A DNA stretch of 64,000 nt from Spinacia oleracea (Eukaryota > Streptophyta > Magnoliopsida > Caryophyllales > Amaranthaceae): assembly GCF_020520425.1 (NCBI RefSeq), contig NC_079488.1:22012247-22076246 (forward strand), given 5' to 3'. How positions within the stretch are numbered: position 1 is the stretch's first letter; each line of letters opens with the position of its first letter. Below the pieces are notes generated by a model. That model had not been told where the DNA came from. It saw only the letters and a list, made by a program, of their open reading frames with translations, and ran no database searches. Made by a program: the position numbers and the translations under genes. Of this stretch, positions 1 to 12,419 are shown piece by piece.

Positions 1-1176
1 TCCGGATCCGCCTCAAGTTAGACCAACTAGAATCGCCCTTAAGGTTACTAGAAAATTCGGCTATTGTTTTTGCAAGTGTTTGGCTAATTTTTCTTTCAAA
101 AACTTACCCTTAGAATACTTCAATCCCGTGTCCATAAATTATGACCCTAGGCCCTTATTTATAGAGGTTTGGAAAGGGAATTGGAATCCTAGTAGGATAC
201 AATTTAATTAAACTTAGAATCCTACAAGAACTCTAATTAATTAAATAATCCTTTTAGGAATAGGAATTTAATCATACACCAAATCCTAATAGATTTAGGA
301 ATTGTGTATGGACACAACCACACACACACACGGAGCCACGAGGGCGCCCGTACGCGTGCGCTCGGCCCACGCTACGCAGCCCACGCTACGCAGCCACGCC
401 TTGGCGCGCGCTGGGCCTGCCTTGCGGTGGGCCTGGCGCTGCCTTTGGCTGGGCGTGTGGCGCGCGTCTTGCTTGCTGGGCGATGGCCCGGCTTCGTGCT
501 GGTCCCTCGTCCGGCAGGCCTCGTCCGATGCTAATTCGTACGATACGCTTCCGATTAAATTCCCGATTCCGGAATTCATTTCCGATACGAACTATTTAAT
601 ATTTCCGATTCCGGAATTAATTTTCGTTTCGAACAAATATTTAATATTTCCGTTTCCGAATTATTTTCCGATTCCGATAATATTTCCGATTCTGACAATA
701 TTTCCGTTTCCGGTAATATTTTCGATTCCGGCAATATTTCCATTTCCAATAATATTTTCCGATACGTACCATGTTTCCGTTTCCGGCAACATCTACGACT
801 TGGATAATATTTATATTTCCGATACGATCCATATTTCCGTTTTCGGCAATATCATCGTTTCCGGAGTATTCACTTGCTTGTGACGATCTCAGCTCCCACT
901 GAAACCAAGATCCGTCGATTCCGAATATCCATAGATGGAGTATTTAATGCCATTAAATACTTGATCCGTTTACGTACTATTTGTGTGACCCTACGGGTTC
1001 AGTCAAGAGTAAGCTGTGGATTAATATCATTAATTCCACTTGAACTGAAGCGGCCTCTAGCTAGGCATTCAGCTCACTTGATCTCACTTAATTATTAACT
1101 TGTTAATTAATACTGAACCGCATTTATTAGACTTATCATTGAATGCATACTTGGACCAAGGGCATTATTTCCTTCA
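1..1176 (-). mobile_element. Ty1/copia LTR (3' LTR, cut by window edge)
   Basis: The right edge ends in ...ATTTCCTTCA, the reverse complement of the TGAAGGAAAT start seen in the plus-strand copies at 32863 and 44971. The sequence aligns closely with 5258-6422. Read on the minus strand it holds an 18-bp A/T-rich array near 560-860, a GC-rich stretch (310-530) and a TATAAATAAG-type box near 155-165. Because the polypurine tract lies at 1177 onward, this is the 3' LTR of the element to its right. Its outer end is outside the window. Confidence 0.9.
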
Positions 1177-1192
1177 GTCTCCCACTTGTCCT
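1177..1192 (-). other. Polypurine tract of the copia element
   Basis: The plus strand reads GTCTCCCACTTGTCC. On the minus strand this is the purine-rich GGACAAGTGGGAGAC directly before the 3' LTR, the standard place for plus-strand priming in LTR retrotransposons. The same tract precedes the LTRs at 41838 (+) and 63434 (-). Confidence 0.75.
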
Positions 1193-2259
1193 TAGGGACA
1201 AGTGTGCATTACCTAATTCCTTTGTCGCTCGATGCTTGCTCTTGAACATAAGGTAAGAGTTGTCATCCTTATTATGTCCAGAGGTGTTTCTCGGTTTCAG
1301 AGTTCAACTGATCAAATAAACAGATAATCATAGCCTACGATTCATCCGAGCACGGCCATGCATTTCACAGTTTCTAGCTCTCCGAGTGGCCTTGTACAAC
1401 TTTTAGCATCTCATCCCGATTTATGGGAGGACAATCCCAATCTTGCAATCTTGAGATTAGACTTCGTTTGATAGGTGATTACCTGAGCGTTGCCTTTATA
1501 GTCTCCTTTTACGTTGCGACGGTTGGTTAACGTCAAAGCAACCAGTTCTCAAACAAGTAATCTCAAATCACTCAGGTATTGAGGATTTAGTGTCTAATAA
1601 TTTTAATGAAATTTACTTATGACAGATTTTCATCTCTTACAGTAAAGTTTCATAGGTCTGTCCGATACTTGTCTTCCCAAAGTAAGTATCTATGCAAATG
1701 ATTATGACATTGCCATGTCCACATAATTCAAGAAACAGAACTACTAGTCATCTTGCATTCTAGTCGTCTAACGTTTTCTATGCGTCCATCTTTATAGAAA
1801 ACTCCGACCAGGGACCTTTTTCAACTTTTGAAATTCAAGTTCACTTGATAGACATTTCGTAGTCACTGGACTGGTCCTGGCAGTCTATCTTGAATATAAC
1901 GTCAAATTGAAGGGACTCATCATTTAATACTAAACCAAGATTAAATGGAATATGAAAATACATTTCATATATGATAAATGTTCAACCCCAATGTTTTACA
2001 ACCATGGGCCTTAAACCCATCTTTAAAACAGTTCATGGAATTCAAAGCTATGCTTGATTTCCAGTGCTACAACGTGAGTGTTGCTTCTCACTTGTTGCAT
2101 AGGTTTAGTTATCATGCTTTGCCAATCTTAATATCCTTTTCATCGAATGTTCTTCGAGATATGATGATAAGATCTTTTGAGTATGTTTATTTTGTGATCT
2201 AGTATGTCCAGCTACAAGAGTGGTTCTACGCATTTTTCAATGAAGAATCATCAAGTCAG

Positions 2260-2400
2260 CAGACATGTGATCTACCCAAGTTCAGTGAAGAACTCTTTTA
2301 ACATAAACAACCCTGTTTTATTGCTTCTTAGGCAATAAGTACTTTTACTTCAACTGTATAGGTTGCTAGTGATGCTGTGGTTTGATTTACTTATCCAAGC
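2260..2400 (-). pseudogene. Copia RNase H remnant
   Basis: The minus-strand translation around 2270-2380 gives a broken version of the copia RNase H segment that reads EAEYIAA...EA...W in the better-preserved copy at 40620-40680. In-frame stops are present. The assignment rests on position, order relative to the RT remnant and short motif similarity. Confidence 0.5.
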
Positions 2401-3342
2401 AGTTCACAGATATGTGGAAGACTTTCCAGCTGTATCTTAGAACATAGAAATTACTATTTAATTTCCCACGCAACAACTCATGGTCTCCAATCCATGTTGC
2501 CATTTCAAAACACGATGCTCTATAGCTCGTCCTTGCCAATGGTTAACTCGAAAGGGATCTTGCTTGATCCTTTGCTAGTGTTTATGCGTGTAGCATCAAC
2601 TATTTAGCATATCTTTATTTCCTTGAATCAAGAACTATTCCTATGTACCTTTTTAAGTACCATATGTTTTTCTTGATCTCAATCTAGTTGATCTTCACTT
2701 AGATCAATAGAGATTGGTATGTGTTCGTCATGCCTAAAGCCATACGAGACATTTTTGGCGATCCTCATATTATATCATACATGATAAATTCTTTTGCAGA
2801 ATGATTCCCAATTGAATTCTATTCATGTAACTTTAGCTCATTCAATTTCAGTAGATACTGAATCCAGCTAAATTTTTTTTTTGACATATAATATAGGTTG
2901 AGAATCTCACTTAGGTCCTTTGATGTTTAACTTAGTAAATGCTTATACATAGTTCAAACATTCATTACTTAGATTTATTCACATGGGTCGAATATCTCCA
3001 ATGGAGTCTTTCGTGTTTGATTTAGTAAATGCCATTACTTAATCTAAAACAATATGATAAGATCTTTGTAAAAAAATCTTAATACCCATTATGTACTAAG
3101 TTTCGCCTTGGTCCATCATTGATGAATAATTTCAAATCTAAGTCATTAGCATTTGAATGTTATTTCACAATAGAGAGATATGTGTGTGATACACAAAGGA
3201 CCAATTAAGTTTTTATGTACTCCCACTAAACTTCTTATATATCTATAAGAATCATGTATATTTTATGAAACTAAGATACTTATTAGCTTCACTAAAATAC
3301 ATTTCTAATTCCCAATTGCTTTCTTAAATCCATGCTCAGATT

Positions 3343-3591
3343 TCATAAGCTAGCTTTCCTTTTCAAGCATTTATTTGGATCCACAAATCCTATGACATAC
3401 CATGTACATAGTTTCTTCCAACATTTGATTGAGGAATACGTTTTGTCATCCAATTGCCATATGTACCAATATGCAATCATTGCTTGAATTATAGACTTGA
3501 GCATTACGATTATGCATGAGGTTTCAACACAATCCATGCCATGAATTTGCTTGTAACCTTTAGCAACTAATCTAGCTTTGTGTGTGAACAC
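3343..3591 (-). pseudogene. Copia reverse transcriptase remnant
   Basis: An 82-aa minus-strand open stretch contains KARLVAKGYKQIHGMD followed by a degenerate MLKSI segment. This parallels the KARLVAKGYRQVHGVD...MLKSIR region of the plus-strand copia pol at 39595-39690. The catalytic YVDD region is not recognisable here. It is a decayed fragment of the fingers/palm region. Confidence 0.75.
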
Positions 3592-4053
3592 AATTCCATG
3601 TTTGATGGTTTTTATCCTTAAAACAAACTTGCAACCAATAGGTGTGAAACTATTCTTGCTAATTCAACAAAATTTCAATTTTGTCATCAAAACATTGAGT
3701 ATGTTTTATGGCCTTTAACCATCTAAAACATTTGAGTCTATATATGGCCTCTAACCATTTTAGGGAATCTATATTTTGTCATAGCTTTCTTACGAGTCAC
3801 AAACTCATTAATCAACATGATAATAGTTTGACTGTAAGTTGTAGGTTTCTTTACTATCTAATAGAAGAATTGCATAATGACCTGAACTCCATGTTTCTTC
3901 ACTATCTAATAGAAGAATCTCATAGTTTCAGTGACTTGAACTCTATGCCTACTAGGGTATAGAACATCAAACAATAGAATATCAACAGCCACTTGAAAGT
4001 CCTTTGAATATTCTGTTCTCCTTGAAGCACTTGTGAAGTCTTCTAAGAGATGT

Positions 4054-4310
4054 CTATTCTTTAAAGCCACTTCTAAAGTCCTTAAAGAATACGTGTTCGG
4101 ATTTTCTGAAGAACTTCGAAAAACCTCCGGAATGTCCGTTTATGTTTGTTGTTCGCCTCGAAGACCTTTCGAGGTCTATTTTCTCCCACTTGTCATTTTG
4201 GAAACGAATCTCCAAAAGGATATTATTTCGAGCAAACAAACATTATGTTCTCAAAAATTCGTGGTAGAAACAATACCCTTGTGTCTCATTTGAATAAATC
4301 ACAATGAAAC
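4054..4310 (-). pseudogene. Copia integrase-RT linker remnant
   Basis: The minus-strand translation contains FARNN-ILLEIRFQNDKWEK-IDLE. This is a mutated counterpart of VFVARDGIFLERDH...SGRKVDLEE at 39110-39190. It lies in the expected order, upstream of the RT remnant in the minus direction. Confidence 0.65.
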
Positions 4311-5179
4311 ATATATCTATTCTTGGGCCTTAGTTTGTTGAATAACAAACGCTAAGCTCCCACTGAGTTTAGGAACTCTTTAGATAATATTATGAAAAGA
4401 TATTCTGAAATTACTTTTCAATAGCTTTGACGAATTTGGTTTAGTTTGGTGGTAGTTGAGCATTTTGTTTTAGAAATTATAGGAAAATTCTTTATGAATC
4501 ATCATTGACCGAATCAAGTACTAATTGACTTCGATCATTCCAACTTAGATATGCCATATCTTATGGAGTTAGATCGTGAAATTACAACACACAATCATTG
4601 ATGATCATTCTTGACTTAAGTAATCATCAACATGATCTGACCTAGATCTTTATGATTTCTTGCCAAGTGGATTTTATACTTCTGGATCTTTGAACTAGCC
4701 AAACAGATTCAAACTTATATCACATTGAGTAAATGAACCAACATTCACTCAAATCTAGGTGAAATAATAAAGTCATAAAATCTCTTTCTTTAGCTTTGAA
4801 TTCTATTGTCTAGGCGTTCTAACAATAGTTTATATCTTTTGTTACTTTCAACAAGTAAGACTAGCTTGTCTTGGATTGATCTAGAAATCAATCAACTTTA
4901 AAAAGTCCATTAAAATAGAGCTTATGAATGTTAACATGTTGATATGGTCTAAGCATCAATGCCAAAGATTAGTGGAACTCAAATCAAGGGTTTGATTTGA
5001 ACCTAGTAAAGTTTTTATTGTTAAAGAGTTGTTTGTTTTAATCAAGCATATTGACTCAACCCGTAAATGACCATTTCATTCAAATAAACAAACAAACATT
5101 GTTTTTGTTCTTCTGAATGTGAATCTTTCTGTGTTATGCTGATTATGGAACAAAATAGCCATTAAGTTCCAGCCTTGAA

Positions 5180-6422
5180 CCTAGCTGCGCCCGAACCGAA
5201 CAAGAACAAGCCTTTAGGACTCCAAATGTCGTCCCTCCGTAGATAGTCCACAGTACGTCCGGATCCGCCTCAAGTTAGACCAACTAGAATCGCCCTTAAG
5301 GTTACTAGGAAATTCGGCTATTGTGTTTGCAAGTGTTTGGCTGATTTTTCTTTCAAAAACTTACCCTTAGAATACTTCAATCCCGTGTCCATAAATTATG
5401 ACCCTAGGCCCTTATTTATAGAGGTTTGGAAAGGGAATTGGAATCCTAGTAGGATACGATTTATTTAAAATTAGAATCCTACAAGAACTCTAATTAATTA
5501 AATAATCCTTTTAGGAATAGGAATTTAATCATACACCAAATCCTAATAGATTTAGGAATTGTGTATGGACACAACCACACACACGCACGGAGCCACGAGG
5601 GCGCCTGTACGCGTGCGCTCGGCCCACGCTACGCAGCCACGCCTTGGCGCGCGCTGGGCCTGCCTTGCGGTGGGCCTGACGCTGCCTTGGGCTGGGCGTG
5701 TGGCGCGCGTCTTGCTTGCTGGGCGATGGCCCGGCTTTGTGCTGGGCCCTCGTCCGGCAGGCCTCGTCCGATGTTAATTCGTACGATACGCTTCCGATTA
5801 AATTCCCGGTTCCGGAATTCATTTCCGATACGAACAATATTTAATATTTCCGATTCCGGAATTAATTTCCGTTTCGAACAAATATTTAATATTTCCGTTT
5901 CCGGAATTATTTTCCGATTCTGATAATATTTCCGATTCTGACAATATTTCCGTTTCCGGTAATATTTCCGATTCCGGCAATATTTCCATTTCCAATAATA
6001 TTTTCCGATACGTACCATGTTTCCGTTTCCGGCAACATCGACGACTTGGATAATATTTATATTTCCGATACGATCCATATTTCCGTTTCCGGCAATATCA
6101 TCGTTTCCGGAGTATTCACTTGCTTGTGACGATCTCAGCTCCCACTGAAACCAAGATCCGTCGATTCCGAATATCCATAGATGGAGTATTTAATGCCATT
6201 AAATACTTGATCCGTTTACGTACTATTTGTGTGACCCTACGGTTTCAGTCAAGAGTAAGCTGTGGATTAATATCATTAATTCCATTTGAACTGAAGCGGC
6301 CTCTAGCTAGGCATTCAGCTCACTTGATCTCACTGAATTATTAACTTGTTAATTAATACTGAACCGCATTTATTAGACTTATCATTGAATGCATACTTGG
6401 ACCAAGGGCATTATTTCCTTCA
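5180..6422 (-). mobile_element. Ty1/copia LTR (5' LTR of the minus-strand element)
   Basis: Near-identical to 1-1176 across the overlap, with scattered substitutions and a short duplication at about 370 absent here. It ends in CCTTCA at 6422. Its inner edge is abnormal. Homology starts at CTAGCTGCGCCCGAACC, and the usual terminal TGTTAGGTTATGATAC segment seen at 26996 and 62057 is missing, so the LTR is truncated or rearranged at its junction with the internal region. Confidence 0.85.
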
Positions 6423-8928
6423 AAGACAAGAAGCACGAAGTCAGCAAAAGCTGAGTACGAACAAGCTAGAATAACATTCTATCCTAACATGCTTCACTCG
6501 ACAAATTAAATAATCCACATGCAAAAGCCATGTAATAAACAAACAAACATGGAGACAAGACTCGACACTTGACACGACTCTTGACTCACAGATTAATTAA
6601 AAGTAGCTTCGAACGGGTAAAGTAAAGTATCCTCAAAAGGAAAGAAAGGGTGATGGGAGCCAACCATACACCAAGATAAGTCGGGCTACTACCGACAGTC
6701 GGGCCATACCGACAGGAATTCCAATGCACAACGGCATAAAAGAGAATGAAACAACGTCTTGTATCATTCTAGGAGTACAAGTTTTCCGGCAAGACTCCCC
6801 CCATTGTTCATATTCAAGGTATATACGTTCCAAGAGTTTTGAAGCTCTTTGGGTTACACTTTACGTTAATTAGTATATTATGTTCAAGGCGACTCAAGAC
6901 TCTACTCAAGACACAACATACAAATAATTAAACAACTAAACAATTCAACAATGACACTTCATTAATTTACTTCTTTAGGACTTGTGATCAAACATAGACT
7001 CAAGTGAAATTACTCCCATTGTCCCTTCTCAAAAACACTGTTTGAGATAACCCGACATTGCCTATTAACAAGCGGGATGTGCCCTTAGCACGAATTGTCC
7101 TTAATTCAATTCACATAGACTCTCTAACATATTCTACGCCTTGGTAGAATATATATTGCTCACCGGCAATATTCGACTAGCTCAATATTTATGCTAGACA
7201 TCCTGTACTATAGCATAATAATAATAACAACTTGCATGTGCACTACTCATACATGCAAACCAACTTGAACAACATGCTTGACACAATTCAACGTTTATAA
7301 AATTCCATAACATGATAGTTCAATAGAATCTATAAGGCATAATTCAATTCATAACATGCTCGTTCACATAGATTCAACAATAATAATAACATGCTCGTTC
7401 TCAATATCAAACATGAATTCATAACAACATATAAGTTCACATGATTCGCATTCAATACACTTCACAAAGTCCTCAAGGGATGGGTGGTCACCCTAGTCTT
7501 GTACGTACCTGGACTACCTAAGTACGGGGACCACTGTGCGAATCACGACTTACTAGAAATTAACTCCTATAAACACAAAAGGAGAAACTAAATTATTATC
7601 CATGTTTACTAAATTTCCAGCAACTATTTAAGATTCTAAAACTCTTAGTTTAATTAGAAATCATCCATGCATTAATCATTAATTTAATAGTCTCAAATAG
7701 TCAACTCAAGCCCTAACATAAAAACATTGACTTTTTAGCTTTAAAACCATTAAAAACCAACTTTTTAAAGCTTATAAACAATCTGAAAATTTAAGTTGAT
7801 TCCCATAATTTAAATTGTCATTAAATTATGTGAATCAATCGTTCAATTACTTGAAATCAAAACCCTAATAATAGTTTATCATAAAATCATGTTTTGACTT
7901 CAAAAATCGACACTTTATAAACTTATTAAATCTGAAAATAATAATTTCAATCATCAAAACTAATCTCTTTAATTAAAACACAACTCTAACCCAATACGGT
8001 GTTCATAACCGTTCTAATCAATTTAAACAATCCCAATATTTAAAATAATCACAATAATTAAAACAATTTAAAACTGAAAATTAATGTTTTTCAAAATAAA
8101 ATTTGATTGAACAATTGATCAACACACACACACACACAACGATTAATTGCTCGTGTGTGTGTGTGTGCGCCGACCAACGCAACACAACAAGCAACAACAC
8201 AGCAGCGCACCACAAGCAAGGGCGCACGTGCACGAAGATACAAGGGCGACGAGGCTGGACGTTGGGCACAGGCGAGGCACACACGCACACAGCAATGCTG
8301 CGCGCTGTGCTGCGAAGCGACGCGGGGCAATGCAAGGAGAGGGCAGCGAGCTGGGCTAGCACGACCACACAGCGCGCAGGAACGATGTGCTACGCTACGG
8401 CTGCGGGACGGGCGAGATGGGCGAGCACGGCTGCCTTGCGCCGCAAGCAAAGACGGACGAAGAAAGGGGTGTGGGGCGTGGAGTGTGCCGCGAGGAGAGG
8501 AAAGTGAGGAGAGAGAGTGAATTCTGAATTTTTCTTGTGAGGGTTTGATATGAGGTCTATTTATAGGTTTTCTCTCCCATATGGGCTAGGTTAGGGAAAT
8601 TTTGAGTTGGGCTTATTACCGGGCTCATTTAAGTTTACTCTTTGCAAGCTTTGTTGGGTTTGCTTAAGACAACACAACCGGGCTTTAATTAAATTAAATT
8701 CGTTTTCGAAATACGACCCAACGAATCCCGATTAAATAAATTCATTGAATTTATTTAATAAAATTCGGTTTTCGTAATTAATTAATAATTAAATTAATTA
8801 AAAACTAAAAGTGCATTTAATTCTCATTAAATGAAATTAATTTATAAAAATACTTTATAAATACAACGAAATGCTTTATAAATATAATAAAATATATTTA
8901 TAATTATAGAAAATACGAGGGTATTACA
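6423..8928 (-). mobile_element. Probable Ty3/gypsy LTR (minus orientation)
   Basis: The right edge reads ...GAGGGTATTACA, the reverse complement of TGTAATACCCTC, a start typical of several plant gypsy LTRs. On the minus strand a CCTATAAATAGA box lies at about 8558-8569, followed by a GC-rich tract (8170-8510) and long AT-rich DNA. No pol sequence is visible, so this could be a solo LTR or a fragment. The left edge is obscured by the adjacent copia LTR. No coding gene is supported here. Confidence 0.5.
8119..8168. repeat. Inverted dinucleotide repeats (CA)n / (GT)n
   Basis: A (CA)n run at about 8120-8138 is followed after a short spacer (CGATTAATTGCTCG) by a (GT)n run at 8153-8168. The two runs are complementary and could form a hairpin. 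Confidence 0.85.
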
Positions 8929-9017
8929 CAATCGATCACGTTAACTTTTCTCTTTCCATCAATAAAGATATGTTCATAATTTTCCACCTAAGTTAATCTT
9001 TGATGATGAAGGAAAAC

Positions 9018-9035
9018 GGGGGGGGGGGGGGGGGG
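9018..9035. repeat. Poly-G run
   Basis: Eighteen consecutive G residues in otherwise AT-rich intergenic DNA. Long G runs are rare in plant genomes and prone to length error in sequencing. Confidence 0.95.
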
Positions 9036-9863
9036 AATCATTATACAGTCAGGTGTCTAATTATTGCACAGAAGAACCTCAATCATGCATACCCCATATT
9101 AAACCAATTATAATTAGTTGGGAAAAATATTAGGTCCCGTGTAAAAAAAGGTTGCACTTTGTAAAGGAGCATAGGTTTTTGGGCCCAATTTAGATTTCCA
9201 AAGCTCAAGTAAATAATTTAGAGCTGCTTGATCTAGTATCTGATACCTTCCTCATTTCATTTATAACAGGAGAAGTATAGCCTGAAATTTCACTTCCCAT
9301 AAGGCTTCTAAAAATGGTTGAATTTAGATAAAATCAGATAAGAGAAAAGAATTTTCCTAACAATACAGGGATCATTTCAAAAATGCATGTTTTATTAACA
9401 TTTCATGTGATCACAAAGTTAGCAAACATTTTATGCTTGTATTCATTGACAGTTGTCTGTTAAAAACTCTTGGATATGATCCAATGACCTTCTTTTAGGA
9501 AGATCAAGCTTTAACTGCTAAGCTAACCTCGACATGTTTCCCTCTGTATGGCAGTTTAACCTCATGATCATCTGTTTATCCCCATGTATTGCTTCTACTT
9601 GGTTTGTAGCATTCTAGCATGCACAACTCTAAACAATTATAAAATTCTGGTTTTAATTGTAGCAGAAACGACTTGTTGTTACTTAGTAGGTTTTATGTTC
9701 ATAATATTAGTAATAGGTCGCAATTTAGTACAGTTTTACCCAAGTGAGGACTAAGGAGAGTAACTTATTGTGTTTCCACAAATCCTTACCAAAGTTCTAA
9801 CCAGGCAAACCAATACTAATGCGACAGGCTTATGTCTTTACCAAATCAAGAGAACGATTAATT

Positions 9864-9917
9864 AGTTAATAATCGTCTAAATTGCACAATAGTTAATAAT
9901 CGTCTAAATTGCACAAT
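9864..9917. repeat. 27-bp tandem duplication
   Basis: Two exact head-to-tail copies of a 27-bp unit beginning AGTTAATAATCGTC, at 9864-9890 and 9891-9917. The surrounding 8929-10380 is AT-rich intergenic DNA in which I see no gene. Confidence 0.95.
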
Positions 9918-10382
9918 AGCACATATATTTGCAATCAAAATCGAAGTTAAGTAGGCCCAATTGGATCCCTCCAGATCAATAATTATGAACCTATTTTTCC
10001 CACAATATCTTCTGCTAAACTAAGAATATGTTTTTCTCTAAAATTTTGTGCCCGCAATGTTCGTCGCAGGTTTTAGACAACTAAGACACTATCAACAGTT
10101 AACCTGTTTTCCATCTTCGATCTCCTCCTCTACTAACAATCAATCACATCTCAGTACCAACCACTTCGTATTTGGCTTTTGTCAAATTATGCAACAAACT
10201 AACAAACTGAGAGCTCCAAAAACAACTAAATAACACCCTGAAAGTAATCTAAAGCTAGAAAATTAACTGAATTGAAGAAATTAGTTCATAATTATTCCCT
10301 TTTTAAGACGTAGGACAATTTAGTGTTTTCATCTTAATTTTTTTGCGAGTATTGAATTATTTATACAACCTAACTAATTTTC

Positions 10383-10691
10383 AAAGGGCAAAATGGTAGA
10401 AGAAAAACTAAACTTCTAAGGAGAAACCAAAAGGCGAGTTGAAACAACCAAAAGATTGAAGATTCAATGAGCTTTTACTCTGCGAAAAAGGAGGCAGATG
10501 AAAGTGACGAACAATTAAAAACCATAAGCTTTGTACTAAATTGCAAAGAACAAAATGGTAGAAGAAAATCTGAACTTCCAAGGAAAAACCAAAAGGCGAA
10601 TTGAAATAGCCAAAAGACTGAAGATTCAACGAGCTTTTACACTTCGAAAAAGGAAGCAGTTGAAAGTGACGAACAATTAAAAACCATAAGC
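10383..10691. repeat. Tandem duplication, unit of about 160 bp
   Basis: The unit 10383-10544 is repeated at 10545-10691 with substitutions and small indels. Both copies contain AAAATGGTAGAAGAAAA and GTGACGAACAATTAAAAACC. A 73-aa minus-strand open frame spans both copies but looks fortuitous. Nothing else is recognisable between 10700 and 11440. Confidence 0.9.
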
Positions 10692-11693
10692 ATCATACCA
10701 CCCTAAAAGATCTAATGTGATATTATCGTTCACAAGGTAAACAATCAAATTAAACAAGTAAGATAGCCAAAGGTTTCCTAGTAAAGGCTTCCTAGTAAAC
10801 AAGGGGCTAATTCAGCAGGTATAAATAGCCAAAGGTGATAAATAATGGAAGATTTGCATTCAACAAATAAGCTTTCAAGCTACACTATCTGTTGGAGTGG
10901 TATCCTAGGGGTAAAACACTGTGCATACTGTCACCAACTTGACACTATATGTATACAAGTTTCATACAGTTAAGTAGTGTCAACAACGTAAGGTATCTAA
11001 AGTACTGAGCTTCTGTGAACCAGTCTGAGATACTAAGATGTGTTGACCAAATTAGGGCCTCCTCTCTCACACTCTCCTTTTTGTGGGAGTTGGTGAATGA
11101 ATTCAGGCTAATAGGACGAAATTTCTTTCACGATTAACACCTTCGGCTTGTGTTCACGGACTAATTAGAGATACTAATACCCAAGCTCATATTTTAAAGA
11201 CAACGATATTGTTGCAAGACTTGCAACTCCATATTCATGAGCAACCCGAATCAATGAAATGATATCTAAAACATCACTGCAATTTTAGAAGTTCCTTAAT
11301 TGCTCAATATTGATTAACAAGCCATAGCTACATTGTCACAAACTGAACAATTGAATATTACCCAAGTAATTAAGTAAATACAATATAGGGAGCTTAATTT
11401 GATAATACCCCAAACCCCCTAAACCAAGTTTTCTGGTAAAAATCAACCTAGCAAAAGTAAGCCATAATTTAATTTAAAGATGCAGACAATATGAGAAAAC
11501 ACGAATAATCGAGGTCTTACCAAATTGTCAAAACAACCAGAGAAATCAGGTTCCATCAGCTTATCGCGATACACAACGAATAAATCAGCAGCAACCACAA
11601 TATGCAACGAATAAATTAGCATCCACTTCTTGGGTTTTTCATAGCCTTCACCAACACCACAACAGCCAGGTCTCTGATTGCGCAAAGCACACA

Positions 11694-12324
11694 TCTATAC
11701 TAATATATTAAAAGGCGTTGCGCAAAAAGTTTATATGCCACGTAGAACTCTCCTGTTTACGCCACATCATCGACTCACCAAGTTTATTGATGTTATTGAC
11801 AACCAAAAATCAATATAATGAGGTTTGAACACAAGTTCTCAAGTTTGGAGAATAACTCTCATTACCATCTTAACCAACCACTAATTGTTGTTTATCCATG
11901 CACATTAATTTATAAATACATGTTAACATGAAGTCTAAAATAACTACATCTTTATGTTACCTTTTATTTCTTATGGGTTATATTAGAATAATAAAAATAT
12001 TCTAACATTAGGAAAACCATGAATTAAACATGATATCATAAGTCTCATAAGCATCAACTATTAAAATACCATGCATGTATCTTATTAATTTGAAGCACTT
12101 ATTCCATTAGAAAAATAAATTCAAAGAATTGTAAGATGATCTAATTGAAAAATTACTTGGCATGATAAATTACGGAATGTACATGTGTAGTTGATGAACT
12201 TAATAAATATTTTCATTCACTATTATAGACCACATGTACTTTAGTCAAATATTGAGTTGAAAAAGAATTTCGAATTATAATTATTCAAAGTAGCAACCGG
12301 AGCATCGCCCGGGTCACACACTAG
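11694..12324 (+). mobile_element. Non-autonomous Helitron
   Basis: The left end is A|TCTATACTAATATATTAAAAGG, a common plant Helitron 5' end. The right end is ...GCCCGGGTCACACACTAG|T, with the CTAG terminus and a short GC-rich palindrome just inside. It is flanked by A and T with no target-site duplication, as expected for Helitrons. Length is 631 bp with no RepHel coding sequence. Confidence 0.75.
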
Positions 12325-12419
12325 TTAGGTTATTATTTCTTGAGCCAGATTCAACAAATTTTAAAAATTACGAAATAAACTCAAACATATACTTACAACG
12401 TACAATGGAAGCAAAAGAG

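Larger units (their letters stand above)
1177..5179 (-). mobile_element. Decayed internal region of a Ty1/copia element
   Basis: The first 780 bp match, in reverse, the 3' untranslated region of the plus-strand element at 41060-41837. Further in, minus-strand remnants of RNase H, reverse transcriptase and the integrase-RT linker appear in order, all heavily mutated. No gag and no primer binding site are visible next to the LTR at 5180. The stretch 4310-5179 is AT-rich and gives no recognisable protein. The element is therefore a non-autonomous, internally degraded derivative between two well-preserved LTRs. Confidence 0.75.

Noticed and set aside
302..883. 193-aa open frame and its counterparts in every copia LTR (for example 5629-6078, 26066-26722, 45203-45751)
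   Set aside because: They follow the 18-bp LTR array and GC-rich block, occur on both strands, and have no domain. They are by-products of the repeat.
8119..8168. Considered as a CRISPR-like or regulatory palindrome
   Set aside because: It is simple inverted microsatellite sequence in a eukaryotic transposon context.
8081..8520. Several 70-134 aa frames on both strands
   Set aside because: They are driven by dinucleotide repeats and GC-rich low complexity inside a probable gypsy LTR.
10408..10629. 73-aa minus-strand frame with an internal repeat (NLQSFG-FNSPFGFSLEV)
   Set aside because: The repetition is explained by the DNA tandem duplication at 10383-10691, with no splice or start context.
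11443..11694. 83-aa minus-strand frame near the Helitron
   Set aside because: It could be an exon of the broken gene at 12.4-13.2 kb, but I could not link it by phase or homology, and its N-terminal side meets the Helitron edge.
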